Assembly (NCBI GenBank): GCA_003175985.1
Contig: PSRJ01000246.1
Coordinates: 1 to 42,520, forward strand
Direction of reading: 5' to 3'
DNA: 42,520 bases
From: Terriglobia bacterium
Lineage (GTDB): Bacteria; Acidobacteriota; Terriglobia; Bryobacterales; Bryobacteraceae
The notes under the pieces were generated by a model that worked only from the letters and a program-made list of their open reading frames with translations, was not told the origin of the DNA and made no database searches. This document shows, one piece after another, positions 26,562 to 35,470 of this stretch. Every line of letters begins with the position of its first letter. The stretch's first letter is position 1. The position numbers and the translations under genes were made by a program.

Positions 26562-29312
26562 TCAAGCGGCCAGGACGGCTTCGGCGGAGCGCGCCACCTC
26601 CGAGACTTCCTCGGCGGCCTCGGCGGCGGCCCGGGCGATATCCGTTGCCAGATTGCGGAGGTGCAACTCGGCGGCGGCCGCCATGGCGCAGGCTACCAGC
26701 CAGGGATCGCGGCAGCCGATCAAATCGCGGATCGCCTCTTCGGCTCCCTTTACTTCCACGCCGAAGAGTTCCCGCCCGCGTTCGAGCAGATGCTCGGGGG
26801 CATCGAGCAGCGGCAGCAGAATGCGTTTGAGATCCCGCTCGAGAATGCTGTCGAGGAACTCCAGGGCCGCGGCGGAATCGCCGCTGTGAGAACGCGAGAC
26901 TGCCAGGTATGCGGAATAGATCTCGCGCGGCGGGTAACGCAGCCCCAGCAGGCGAAACAGGCGTTCCAGGCTTTCCCGGAGCCGCTGTTCGATGCTGCGC
27001 GCCAGCAATCGCGAGGCAGCGCGGCGCCCGTCCCGATATTCCAGAAAAGGGGCCAGGGCCGCATTGAGTTCGAAATAGTACCGAGCCTCGCCCAAGATCT
27101 GCTCCGTAACAAAGACACTGTCGAAGCGCAACTCCGGCGCCGCCAGGCGTATATGATTCAGGGCTTTCAACACCGCCGCGCGGACCGAGAGGTCCGGATG
27201 TTTCAGCAGGCCCAACAACGCATCGACGGACTGCTGGTCGGGAATCCGCTTTAGCACGCGGGGAATGTGGCGGCGGACACGCAAGGGCATCCCTTCATCC
27301 CATACAAAACCGGCAAGCACACCGGTGATATAGGGCCCGAAAGCGGCCAGTGCCGTAATAGCATCGCCGCGCAGCCGAGGGTTCCCGAGGGCCTGCACTA
27401 CCGCGAACAGGTACGACCGGTTGTGCAGGATGCCGGCCGCGCGGCACGCGGCAGCGGCCACGGTAGTGTCCGCGTCCTGCAGGAGGCGGTGCAATGCCTC
27501 AGTACCCTGATCGCCCCGTACCCCAATAGCCACCGCTGCCAGAGCGCGCTTCCGCGGATCCTCCTCCGCTGCCATCCGGTCCAGCCATTCCTTACTGATT
27601 AACGTCTCGGCTAATTCCCGGTCGGACCGGATTCCTTCCAAAGCCGCATCCACCAGCAACGGGTTGGAATCTTCGAGCAGCTCTTCCGCCAGTCGCGCGC
27701 GATCGGGCGCCAGTGCCAGCGCATAAACGACAGCAGCGCGCGCGGCCCCGCCGGCCGCTTGCGCGGCTCGGATTTCGTACATCGCCGTTTCCAACAGGTC
27801 GTCGAGGCGTCGCCGGGCCGCAACCAGGTAGACCTTGTCGCGGATTTCCGGGAGCGGGCTGCCGGAGAGGTCTTTCAGCATGGGCCGCATGTCGTAGGCA
27901 TCCGTGTCGGCCAGAAGTTCCAAGGCGTAGACCGCCTGGCGCGGGTTATCGGACCGGGCCGCCGATTCGAGCATCCGTATCGTAGCCGTATCGGTAACGC
28001 TGACGCGAGTCGTTTGAAGGTCCAACCGCCGGGACGACAGCCTCCGGCGCACGGACGCGACATATTCTTTGCGGGCCATGTAGGACAGCAGCATCCAGGG
28101 AATACATAGTCCGATTACGACAATCGCGATGCCCTTGACGCCCAGATTAAGAGAGGTCGTAGTCAGCACGACGAGCAACACGCCGCCCACACCCCGCGAC
28201 AGGCGATCGACGCATATATCGATGAAGGCCTTGATGCGGTTGCGCAGTTCCAGGGGGAGCGGCATGTACAACAGCTCCATCCCGGTCTTATTGAGCGTGT
28301 AGCGCGTCGAAGCTTCGGCAAGCCGCACCGCGCTAGCAGAAGTCACGCCGGGAGCCGCCACCGTAGCGATGGAAGAGAGGGCCACGGCGATCGGGGCGAT
28401 CTGTAATGTTCCTCCCACCCCGAACCAACGGACGACGAGCGAGGTCACGAAAAGCTGAAACAGGAACTCCACCCCGTTCAGATAAATGCCATAGAATTGG
28501 CCGAAGAAAGCCGTGAGCCGGTCGCCCGTGTAATCCATGCGGGCGGTCGCCTGGAATTGGTACTCCACCAGGGTATCCACGAGGTACATTACAACCATCA
28601 TTCCGACGATGATTTGCAGATGGCGCACCCGAACAATGTCGCGGATCAATTCCGAAAACGAGAAGTCGGTGTCCGTTTCTCCGGCTGCGCGGGCGTGTAC
28701 AACCGGGGCCGCCACCCGCCAGATTGCCAGGCGGAAGGATATGTATGCCAAAACAACCATGAAGGCACTCGCGAGCAATAGGTTTTCTGTGCCGACAAGC
28801 TGGGCGGTGCGGTTGGTGAACTCGCCGCCGAAGGCCGCGCCCATAACCATGCCCATGCCTAACAGCGGGTACAGGCGCTTTGCCTCGCGCGTGTCAAACA
28901 GATTACTCGCCACCAGCCAGCCCTGGGAAACCGACACTACGCTGAAGAGGCTCACCCAGATATTGAGCACGTAAATCATGAAAGGCAGGCGCATGCGGAT
29001 GAACCACCACATGACCACCAGCGATGCCACAGAAAGCGACATCGCCCAGAGGACGGCGTTCCGCAGCGATGTCTTGGCCGCAAGCTTGCTATAGAGGTAC
29101 GCGAGAGCGCCCCCGAAAATGGCGATCAGGATGTACAGCGACGGCAGCTTATCGATATCAAACTTGGTTAGGAACATGGCCCGCGAAACGGGCTTTACGA
29201 TGTAATACGCAAAAAGGACGAACAGCAGGTAAGAAAACATTGCCCAAGCGCGCAAATGTTCGCCGGAGCGAATATCGAACAGATGCCTGCGCAGTGCGTT
29301 GAACCGTGTCAT
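26562..29312 (-). CDS. NTT-type nucleotide carrier-like protein with HEAT repeats
   Basis: Large membrane protein of 916 aa. About residues 20-425 form some 11-12 membrane helices of the ATP:ADP antiporter (NTT) type, starting YYIVKPVSRAMFL, within which charged residues lie between helices. Then a long soluble tail (about 440-840) consists of HEAT-like helical repeats (ELLADTDAYDMRPML, RGDAITALAAFGP, DLSVRAAVLKALNH). The tail ends in an Ala/Glu-rich helix. NTTs exchange ATP for ADP, but free-living HEAT-fused members have no known substrate. ATG 29312 is chosen. TTG 29345 is a weaker alternative. It heads an operon with the cNMP-binding protein, kinase and regulator, which suggests a sensor more than a transporter. 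Confidence 0.85.
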   Translation of the reverse strand: MTRFNALRRHLFDIRSGEHLRAWAMFSYLLFVLFAYYIVKPVSRAMFLTKFDIDKLPSLYILIAIFGGALAYLYSKLAAKTSLRNAVLWAMSLSVASLVVMWWFIRMRLPFMIYVLNIWVSLFSVVSVSQGWLVASNLFDTREAKRLYPLLGMGMVMGAAFGGEFTNRTAQLVGTENLLLASAFMVVLAYISFRLAIWRVAAPVVHARAAGETDTDFSFSELIRDIVRVRHLQIIVGMMVVMYLVDTLVEYQFQATARMDYTGDRLTAFFGQFYGIYLNGVEFLFQLFVTSLVVRWFGVGGTLQIAPIAVALSSIATVAAPGVTSASAVRLAEASTRYTLNKTGMELLYMPLPLELRNRIKAFIDICVDRLSRGVGGVLLVVLTTTSLNLGVKGIAIVVIGLCIPWMLLSYMARKEYVASVRRRLSSRRLDLQTTRVSVTDTATIRMLESAARSDNPRQAVYALELLADTDAYDMRPMLKDLSGSPLPEIRDKVYLVAARRRLDDLLETAMYEIRAAQAAGGAARAAVVYALALAPDRARLAEELLEDSNPLLVDAALEGIRSDRELAETLISKEWLDRMAAEEDPRKRALAAVAIGVRGDQGTEALHRLLQDADTTVAAAACRAAGILHNRSYLFAVVQALGNPRLRGDAITALAAFGPYITGVLAGFVWDEGMPLRVRRHIPRVLKRIPDQQSVDALLGLLKHPDLSVRAAVLKALNHIRLAAPELRFDSVFVTEQILGEARYYFELNAALAPFLEYRDGRRAASRLLARSIEQRLRESLERLFRLLGLRYPPREIYSAYLAVSRSHSGDSAAALEFLDSILERDLKRILLPLLDAPEHLLERGRELFGVEVKGAEEAIRDLIGCRDPWLVACAMAAAAELHLRNLATDIARAAAEAAEEVSEVARSAEAVLAA

Positions 29313-29383
29313 TTGCCAGACGGGCCCTTGCAATTCGGAAACCAAAATCAGGTCGCAAGCGTTCTGAAGATCAGGCGCCGCAC

Positions 29384-30760
29384 ATGCAGTCCGTTCGCAT
29401 TTCCGATCGCCTCCTGCCCAGGTGGGAAAAAGACCGGAAGTTTCGCGACTTCATCGGACGGCTCAGTTGGACCGGGCTAAGAACAGTTGCCGCCGTCGAA
29501 ATCGTAGCGCCAATGCTCATGTTTCTGGGGCGGTTGGCGGCCGAGCCACGCACGACAGCGATTCTCGCCCACTTTTGGCAGATGATTGCGGTATCGGCGA
29601 TAGGCGCCGGGACGCTGCTGCTGTCGAACCGTCTCCGGAGGCATTCCCGGCTGCTCTGCGGCGTGTCGGTCTGGTCCGCCTGTTTTGTTCTGATTTGCAC
29701 GAACTTGTGGAAACTCCGAGCATCGTTCGGCCAGGATGATTACATCCTGGGGGTGGTCGCACTAATCGTAGTAACTGCGGCGGTAAGTGTCCCTTTTCGC
29801 ACGCTGGATATGCTGGCTCTTGGGTTCGGGGTGGAAGCGACAGATATTCTGGCGACGTGGCTCACAGTCCATGGACAGATTTCGGCGGTCGCTCTCTCCG
29901 GCGCGGCGCATCACTTATTTCTGCTGATGCTCATCGTCCTCGCCACCGCGGTGGTTACTGTCAATTACGAACACCGCAAGGCGGAGTACAACGCGCAGCA
30001 GGAGACGATCCGAGTCGTAGAAACACTGACGGCGGCACAATTGCGCGCGCAGTTAGCAGAGAATGCAATTTCCATCGGAAAGCTGGCAGCGGCTCTGAGT
30101 CACGAGATCAATACACCGCTCGGCACGATGCGCAGCTCGATTGAAACACTTCTTGCGCTAACCGCCCGTCAGACGGAATCTGCCCCCGCGAAACGGGAAA
30201 TTGTCACCAGGATGCGGGACGAACTATGCCGGTCGATTACCGAGTCTACAGCTCGCATTGAAGACGTGATGCTGCGCCTGCGCAGGCTGGTCAGCCTGGA
30301 GGAAGCCGAGTTGAAATCGGCCGATGTCAACGATTTGCTATCCGACGTGACGTTGCTGTATCAGGCACAGATTGACGGCCGGTCCATTCGAGTCGATTTC
30401 GACCTGGAACCGCACCTGCCGCGCATCACCTGCAGGCCCCAATTGTTGAGCGCAGTGTTTTCCAACTTGCTCAGCAACGCGATCAACGCCGTGAATGGGG
30501 ATGGCAGGATCCGGATTATCACTCGAATGGAGGATTCTACCGTGGAGGTGACAGTGAGCGACAACGGCCGCGGTATGAGCGCGGAGGAAGCCGAAAACGC
30601 ATTCAACCCAAGTCTGAAGGTGGCCGAAGGGCGCGTTGCGAGCGCAAACTGGAGCCTGTTCAATACGCGGCAGATGGTTTACGAGCACGGGGGCGAAATT
30701 CGCATCGATACGGCGGAAGGGAAGGGTACTACGGTACGCGTGCTCTTACCGCTGGCGTAA
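29384..30760 (+). CDS. Membrane histidine kinase
   Basis: Kinase of 458 aa. Six or so hydrophobic segments (about residues 32-190) form a membrane sensor, followed by a short coil, HisKA with His240 (LSHEINTPLG) and a HATPase (SDNGRGM). The C-terminal part reads ASANWSLFNTRQMV where GTGLGL is usual, so the G2 box is degenerate and ATP binding may be altered. Divergent from the carrier operon by 71 bases, and similar in its HisKA motif to the kinase at 25359. ATG 29384 is chosen, with only a weak AGG upstream. The frame is open from 29306. Confidence 0.85.
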   Translation: MQSVRISDRLLPRWEKDRKFRDFIGRLSWTGLRTVAAVEIVAPMLMFLGRLAAEPRTTAILAHFWQMIAVSAIGAGTLLLSNRLRRHSRLLCGVSVWSACFVLICTNLWKLRASFGQDDYILGVVALIVVTAAVSVPFRTLDMLALGFGVEATDILATWLTVHGQISAVALSGAAHHLFLLMLIVLATAVVTVNYEHRKAEYNAQQETIRVVETLTAAQLRAQLAENAISIGKLAAALSHEINTPLGTMRSSIETLLALTARQTESAPAKREIVTRMRDELCRSITESTARIEDVMLRLRRLVSLEEAELKSADVNDLLSDVTLLYQAQIDGRSIRVDFDLEPHLPRITCRPQLLSAVFSNLLSNAINAVNGDGRIRIITRMEDSTVEVTVSDNGRGMSAEEAENAFNPSLKVAEGRVASANWSLFNTRQMVYEHGGEIRIDTAEGKGTTVRVLLPLA

Positions 30761-30784
30761 CGATGAACGCCCTGCTGGATGCGG

Positions 30785-32398
30785 TCACCACTTCCGATCG
30801 ATACCCAAAACCTGATCGCCGCGTAAATACACTGTAAGGCTCTTTTGCGAATCGGAGCCGCGGATTTCGGCGGCGTGCATTTGAGCTGCAGAATGAGGCA
30901 GTTCGTACCCCGCGGCTCCCGCGATCGGAGCCTTTTCTCCGCTCGAGTTTTCGAAGTCAAACCACTGTACGGAGTAATTCCCCGGCCCGCGAAAGCTGTA
31001 CTTCACCGCGAGGTCCTCGAACGACAGTTTTCCGTCGCGCACGGCAAAGCTGTCCAGCGGCAGCACCCGGTCGAAGAACGCGCGCCCGATTCTGTTGCGC
31101 CGCTCGATCAGACATTTCACGATCCAATCGGCGGCACGCGGATCGCTGAATTGGGCTGTGGCGACGATCGCCCGAATAGCATCGTCACTGAACGACATGA
31201 CCTTCTTCGCCGCCCAGTAAGTATCGCCGGGCGTGCGCTCGTCGAACGCCGGATTAGGATAATTGTTCCGCCAGTTTACGGGGTCGAAACTCTCATATTC
31301 CAGATGGCCTACCGCAGGAATATCGGGGTAATGCGCCAGCATCCAGCCTGGAACGTAAAAGCCGAGTGAGACGAACTGCCAATAAGCCGGCTTGGCATCA
31401 AACAGGTAAACATTCCCGGCCCGCGGGCTCTTGGCTTCGAAGCTGTCGCTCCCCAGAATGGCGCCAAAATCGAGGAGGTAGTGCTTGATGAACTTGACCC
31501 CGTCTTCCTCTATGACAGTATCGATGCTGTTGATGGATTTCGAATCGGTGTGATTCAACCAGGCAGAGAAAACATAGAGGCCGCGCAGGTCGCGCCGGTT
31601 TTGATGAGGCACCACGTCGTTGGGATCATCGGTGCGCGATCCGTAATAGCGGAAGGGGCCGATGAGATCTCCGGCCACGGCGAGGCTGGCCATGCCGCGA
31701 TAACGGCCCTCGCGGTCGCGCGGCACTTTTTCCAGGACATCATCCACGTCGTGACGCGTCATTGGCCGCTGCCGTCCAGCGGGGTTGGTATAGACAGAAT
31801 CCTGATTCACCGAGAGCTGACCGCGGCTGAAATACACTATGTAGTTTTCGGGCGTGTTGTAGCCCAGGTCGTAGAAGAACTTGCTTCCAAGCACGTCGGC
31901 CGTGCTGGCCAACTCCGGGTTGCTCTTGGGATCAAACTTCAGAAAATATTTTCTATTGGCTGCGTCGCGAATCACCAGGCCCGGTGTGACACCTTCGTTC
32001 TTTCCGGAAACGACGGTCCAGGGCCGATCCATCACGGGGGCGTGTTCGTCGCCGGGGCCGCGTACCAGTTCGTCAATCGTCATGGGCCGGGAGCCGATCC
32101 GGTTGGTGAACCAAGCGCTGTCCGGTACCTCTCCCAGCGTATTCACCGCCTGCGAGGGCTGTGGGCGGTGCTGCTTAATCTGCTCCTTATCCGGCTCGAA
32201 GAATGTTTCCTGGAAGAAATCGTAGTAGTCGTTGATTTTGCGGTTCAAGGGCTTCGTAACCGGGCGGGGTTTCGGCTCTTTCCACAACGGATCGTCGGGG
32301 TAGAACTTTTGGGCAGTCCGGGCCGGAAACACTGCTGCCATGGCGCCGAGAACGATCGGAATATACAGTCTCAAAAGACGTTGTTGAACTTGAACCAT
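30785..32398 (-). CDS. Exported kinase-like protein of unknown function
   Basis: Protein of 537 aa with a signal peptide (cleavage near RTAQ, residue 30). The core shows protein-kinase-like landmarks in order: Lys154 in YFLKFDP, then H283-x-D285-x-K287-x-x-N290 (NHTDSKSINS) and Asp310-Phe-Gly312 (LLDFG). The order and spacing recall the lysine, catalytic loop and DFG of kinases, and the HipA/FAM20C-type relatives. This is a fold inference, not a proof of activity. As an exported protein it would meet little ATP, so the role is unclear. The start overlaps the end of the Omp85-like gene by 28 bases, so the pair is translated together. I do not know a named family. Confidence 0.6.
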   Translation of the reverse strand: MVQVQQRLLRLYIPIVLGAMAAVFPARTAQKFYPDDPLWKEPKPRPVTKPLNRKINDYYDFFQETFFEPDKEQIKQHRPQPSQAVNTLGEVPDSAWFTNRIGSRPMTIDELVRGPGDEHAPVMDRPWTVVSGKNEGVTPGLVIRDAANRKYFLKFDPKSNPELASTADVLGSKFFYDLGYNTPENYIVYFSRGQLSVNQDSVYTNPAGRQRPMTRHDVDDVLEKVPRDREGRYRGMASLAVAGDLIGPFRYYGSRTDDPNDVVPHQNRRDLRGLYVFSAWLNHTDSKSINSIDTVIEEDGVKFIKHYLLDFGAILGSDSFEAKSPRAGNVYLFDAKPAYWQFVSLGFYVPGWMLAHYPDIPAVGHLEYESFDPVNWRNNYPNPAFDERTPGDTYWAAKKVMSFSDDAIRAIVATAQFSDPRAADWIVKCLIERRNRIGRAFFDRVLPLDSFAVRDGKLSFEDLAVKYSFRGPGNYSVQWFDFENSSGEKAPIAGAAGYELPHSAAQMHAAEIRGSDSQKSLTVYLRGDQVLGIDRKW

Positions 32399-33633
32399 AC
32401 CTGGAACCCCTCGCGGCTGAACCCGGTATCGATGCGCAGAAATACGTTATTCCTCACATTGAATCGGAAGCCGAAGCCGTAATCCGTTTCCAGTTCACGG
32501 AAATTGATCTGATGCCAATCGTGAAAAACGCGCCCCGCGTCCACAAATAGCGCCATGTCGAGACCGCTGAAAACTTCCCAGCGGTACTCGCCGTTCAATA
32601 CGGCAGCATTGTTATCGTAGAAACGGAATGGCCGAAAGCCTCGCAGATCCTCGGACCCCCCCAGAGTCGGCTGAAGATAAAACGGGACCTGCTGCCCGGC
32701 GTGCGGGTCGGTGGCCTCCACCCTGCCGCGCAGCGCCAACACGCGCCGCTGGTTGAAGAAGCCAAAGTACTGTTGGACCTCCAGATCCAGGCGGCTGAAG
32801 GAGAACAGCCCGCGTTCGATGTCATCGTAGGAAGTGAACCGGGCCAGGTATTTCCCGCCGCGCCGCGGCTCCCCCGGGTAATCCCTCCAGTCATACTCTA
32901 CGAAACCGCCGCCTTCCAAGAAATTGGTTTGGACTTGAATGCCGGGCGTTGTGGCTTCCGAGAAGACCCCGTCGGCGGATATGAACCGGCTGTCGCGGCC
33001 CGGGCCGACATTGACCAGCAGATAGTTTCCCTGAACCCCTAAGCGAAGGTGCTCCACCGGCTTCACGCCCGCGGTCGTCTGAAATGCCGTATCCTCCAGG
33101 GTGAAGGCGCTGCGCCCGCTCTTGGCTGAGCCGGCGCCCGGTCCGTAATAATCGATGTGCGGGTAATCACGGTGGACCGCGTAGAGATCAACGAATACCC
33201 GATTATCCGCCAGGCGCGGAAAATTGAGTTCCATGTCGGTCAACGTGAACTTGCGCAGCGACCCGCGCACCGAACCGCGAAATCTCATTTGCCCGTAGAG
33301 CAGATCGGGGCGGTAATATTCCGGGCCGGCGGCAAAACCCGAGCCGGTGATCAGACCACCCAGCTTCAGACGTAAGCCGCCCGCACTACCAATTACTCGT
33401 TCGACGATCTTTTTCTCTTCGATGACGTTCAGTACGTGCTCGATTCCTGTTGGAGTATCGGGCCGAAGCTGACCGGCTTTCTGCTCCCTTTCGAGATCGA
33501 TCTCTTCGGCGCGCGTTTGGGGCGCCAAACGCTCCGCCGCCGAAGCGGGCTCCTTCTGGGCTGGAAGCGCACATGCTGTCAGGAGTCCCAGGAGTAGCAA
33601 CTTCCCCGGGCTGATCTGCGTCGTAGAGCGCAT
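32371..33633 (-). CDS. Omp85/TamA-like outer-membrane beta-barrel protein
   Basis: Protein of about 420 aa with a signal peptide (cleavage at LPAQ, about residue 26; LTAC could also be a lipobox). The C-terminal barrel matches surface-antigen (D15)/BamA-type proteins: LGGSEDLRGFRPFRF, the DAGRVFHDW turn, YGFGFRFNV and a final FNNVF ending in Phe. POTRA domains are absent or reduced, since only 90 residues precede the barrel, so it is not a full BamA. The start is uncertain: ATG 33633 gives the signal peptide, ATG 33702 (with GTGGA before it) or GTG 33711 would lengthen it. It overlaps the kinase-like gene by 28 bases. Confidence 0.8.
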   Translation of the reverse strand: MRSTTQISPGKLLLLGLLTACALPAQKEPASAAERLAPQTRAEEIDLEREQKAGQLRPDTPTGIEHVLNVIEEKKIVERVIGSAGGLRLKLGGLITGSGFAAGPEYYRPDLLYGQMRFRGSVRGSLRKFTLTDMELNFPRLADNRVFVDLYAVHRDYPHIDYYGPGAGSAKSGRSAFTLEDTAFQTTAGVKPVEHLRLGVQGNYLLVNVGPGRDSRFISADGVFSEATTPGIQVQTNFLEGGGFVEYDWRDYPGEPRRGGKYLARFTSYDDIERGLFSFSRLDLEVQQYFGFFNQRRVLALRGRVEATDPHAGQQVPFYLQPTLGGSEDLRGFRPFRFYDNNAAVLNGEYRWEVFSGLDMALFVDAGRVFHDWHQINFRELETDYGFGFRFNVRNNVFLRIDTGFSREGFQVWFKFNNVF

Positions 33634-33728
33634 CGGCTGAACCAGAGCAACACATCGACCAAACTCGGGTTGTGTGCTGCGCGTGACTGTGGTCTGCCGC
33701 ATGCTTTCCACCGATCGGAGGTATCCAA

Positions 33729-33938
33729 ATGAACTGGGATCAAATGGAAGGCCAGTGGAAGCAGATAAAGGGAAAGATGAAACAGCGGTGGGGGAAACTG
33801 ACCGACAGCGACTGGGACATGATCGCGGGCAAGCGCGATGAATTCCTGGGCCGTTTGCAGGAGCGCTACGGTTACTCCCGTGAACAGGCGGAGCGCGAGC
33901 TCACGGATTGGGAACGCAGTCAGTCAAAAGTGGCCTGA
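33729..33938 (+). CDS. CsbD family stress protein
   Basis: Small hydrophilic protein of 69 aa of the CsbD family, induced by general stress in other bacteria, with molecular function unknown. NWDQMEGQWKQIKGK and DWDMIAGKRDEFLGRLQERYG are the family repeats. CGGAGG lies 7 bases before the ATG. It is divergent from the barrel gene and is followed by a strong intrinsic terminator, so it is a single-gene unit. Confidence 0.93.
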   Translation: MNWDQMEGQWKQIKGKMKQRWGKLTDSDWDMIAGKRDEFLGRLQERYGYSREQAERELTDWERSQSKVA

Positions 33939-33948
33939 TATCTCTTGG

Positions 33949-33977
33949 GCGGGACGTTTTATAGTCCCGCCTTTTTC
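33949..33977 (+). terminator. Intrinsic terminator of the CsbD gene
   Basis: GGCGGGAC (33949-33956) and GTCCCGCC (33964-33971) pair over 8 bp around a 7-base loop, followed by TTTTTC (33972-33977). Confidence 0.9.
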
Positions 33978-33989
33978 TTAAAAAAGAGG

Positions 33990-34040
33990 GTGCTGAAAAA
34001 TCCGCTCCCTTACGGTTGCGGCTCGGTAGGCGCCTGTTTT
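33990..34040. repeat. Second, partial copy of the MITE-like repeat
   Basis: The block from TGCTGAAAA (33991) to about 34036 matches the reverse complement of the right half of the element at 24771-24892. Thirty-one of 35 bases agree over 34002-34036. The inner copy lacks the middle part, so it is truncated or a half element. It lies in the gap after the CsbD terminator. Confidence 0.7.
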
Positions 34041-34098
34041 GAAAATGGGAGGGCCCGTCATGCTAAGACAGGCCCTTGGTTAGCAAAAAGGATCTTGT

Positions 34099-34944
34099 TT
34101 GCAATCTAACACTCTCCACCAAACTCAGCCAACACTATCCACGTTAATTTTTTCCCGGAGGCCGACCCGGCAATTCACCTTAGTCCTACTCATCGGACTC
34201 GTGTTCGCAGTGCCTGGCCGGTCATCGGGTTCGGACTGGAGTTTGGCCGACCAGGAGCATTTTCTGCAAACGGCGAGTGTAATTCGGGAGGAGCCGGTCT
34301 CGTCGGGCCTCACGAAATCGCGGAAGGCGATCCTTTCCGACGGTCGTCGCACTCACGCCGCGCACATTCAGACCGTAGATATTTACATGCCGCTTTTCCG
34401 CGGCACCGACGGTTCCGAAGAGCAGGAATTTAAAGATAGCTGGAAGTTCAACGTGGCGGCGTACCGTCTGGCGAAGCTGCTGCGCTTGACCGACATGGTC
34501 CCAGTCTCCGTGGCCCGCGTTGTGGATCAGAAGCCGGCTGCCGTGACATGGTGGGTGGACGACGTCTTAATGGACGAGCGAAAGCGCGTGGCCGAAAATA
34601 CTACCCCGCCTGATGCCGTGCGATGGCGCGACCAGATGGATAGCATCCGCACATTCGATCAACTGATTTACAACATGGACCGCAGCCGCGAAAACCTCCT
34701 GATCGGGACGGATTGGCGCGTCTTCATGATCGATCACACGCGCGCGTTTCGGAAATGGTCCACACTGAGGAACCCAGCCGCCATTACGCAATGCCGGCCC
34801 GACCTGTTGCGAGCGCTTAAAGCTCTGACCCGTTCCGCCGTCAGCCGGGAATTGGATCCCTATCTTACCGAAGACGAGATCTCGGCGATCATGGCGCGCC
34901 GTGACTTGATCGTGGACCTGCTGAATTCGCACGCGCGCAGGTAG
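34099..34944 (+). CDS. Exported FAM20C/HipA-like kinase domain protein
   Basis: Protein of 281 aa with a hydrophobic N-terminal segment (about residues 27-45, LVLLIGLVFAVPG), probably a signal peptide. It shows marks of FAM20C/PI-kinase-like folds: a GLTKSRKAIL glycine strand, an AAYRLAKLLRL helix followed by MVPVSVAR, a catalytic loop with Asp194 and Asn199 (NMDRSREN) and metal Asp212 (MIDH). The lysine expected in the AHIK strand reads Gln here (AHIQTVD), so ATP use may differ. The start is TTG 34099, with AAGG 7 bases before. It is alone in its unit, 160 bases after CsbD. Confidence 0.6.
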   Translation: MQSNTLHQTQPTLSTLIFSRRPTRQFTLVLLIGLVFAVPGRSSGSDWSLADQEHFLQTASVIREEPVSSGLTKSRKAILSDGRRTHAAHIQTVDIYMPLFRGTDGSEEQEFKDSWKFNVAAYRLAKLLRLTDMVPVSVARVVDQKPAAVTWWVDDVLMDERKRVAENTTPPDAVRWRDQMDSIRTFDQLIYNMDRSRENLLIGTDWRVFMIDHTRAFRKWSTLRNPAAITQCRPDLLRALKALTRSAVSRELDPYLTEDEISAIMARRDLIVDLLNSHARR

Positions 34945-34954
34945 AGGGCGCCGG

Positions 34955-35344
34955 CTACAGCAGCTTCAGAGCCGTCACTTTAATGACGTCTCCTTGAAGC
35001 TCTCCTGTCACTTCGACTTCGAGATCGTCCTCTTTTTTCGAAGCCTTGATGGCATCGAGTGCCTTGCGGCTGCCGGCCTCGTCGAACTTGAAAAACTTGT
35101 TATCCCAGGTGAAAATGCCGTAGCCGCTTTTTTGACAGGCCGGCATGAGAGCGCATTCGCGCGTGTGCGCTTCGGCTACGATCATGCCTCCTTGCAACGT
35201 TTGCGGAACTCCAGCCAAGCGCAGCTCCGCTTTAGCGGAGCAGGTCTGATCGATGATCACTCCTTTGAACTGCGCTGCCGAAGCTGTTGCCGCGAGACCA
35301 GTGAATAGAGCCGTAAGGCAAAAGCTGCGCAACAATGTCGTCAT
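34955..35344 (-). CDS. Small secreted cysteine-containing protein
   Basis: Protein of 129 aa, with a signal peptide ending near ASAAQ (residue 23). It has three cysteines (QTCSAKAEL, RECALMPAC) and a conserved-looking IFTWDNKFFKFDEAGSRKALDAI. I know it as a recurring secreted acidobacterial type but cannot name its role. GGGAG stands 5 bases before ATG 35344. It lies downstream of the PilZ and sigma-54 activator genes with a 126-base gap, so it may have its own promoter. Confidence 0.75.
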   Translation of the reverse strand: MTTLLRSFCLTALFTGLAATASAAQFKGVIIDQTCSAKAELRLAGVPQTLQGGMIVAEAHTRECALMPACQKSGYGIFTWDNKFFKFDEAGSRKALDAIKASKKEDDLEVEVTGELQGDVIKVTALKLL

Positions 35345-35470
35345 CGTTACTCCCCCAGGGCAGACCACCGTCCTACGTGAACGATCTGAAAAAATCACGG
35401 CGGCCGCCGGATTCTCTGAGAAATTATGTATCACCCGGCTGCACCGGGTGTCAAGTGGCGCGTTCGGGTA

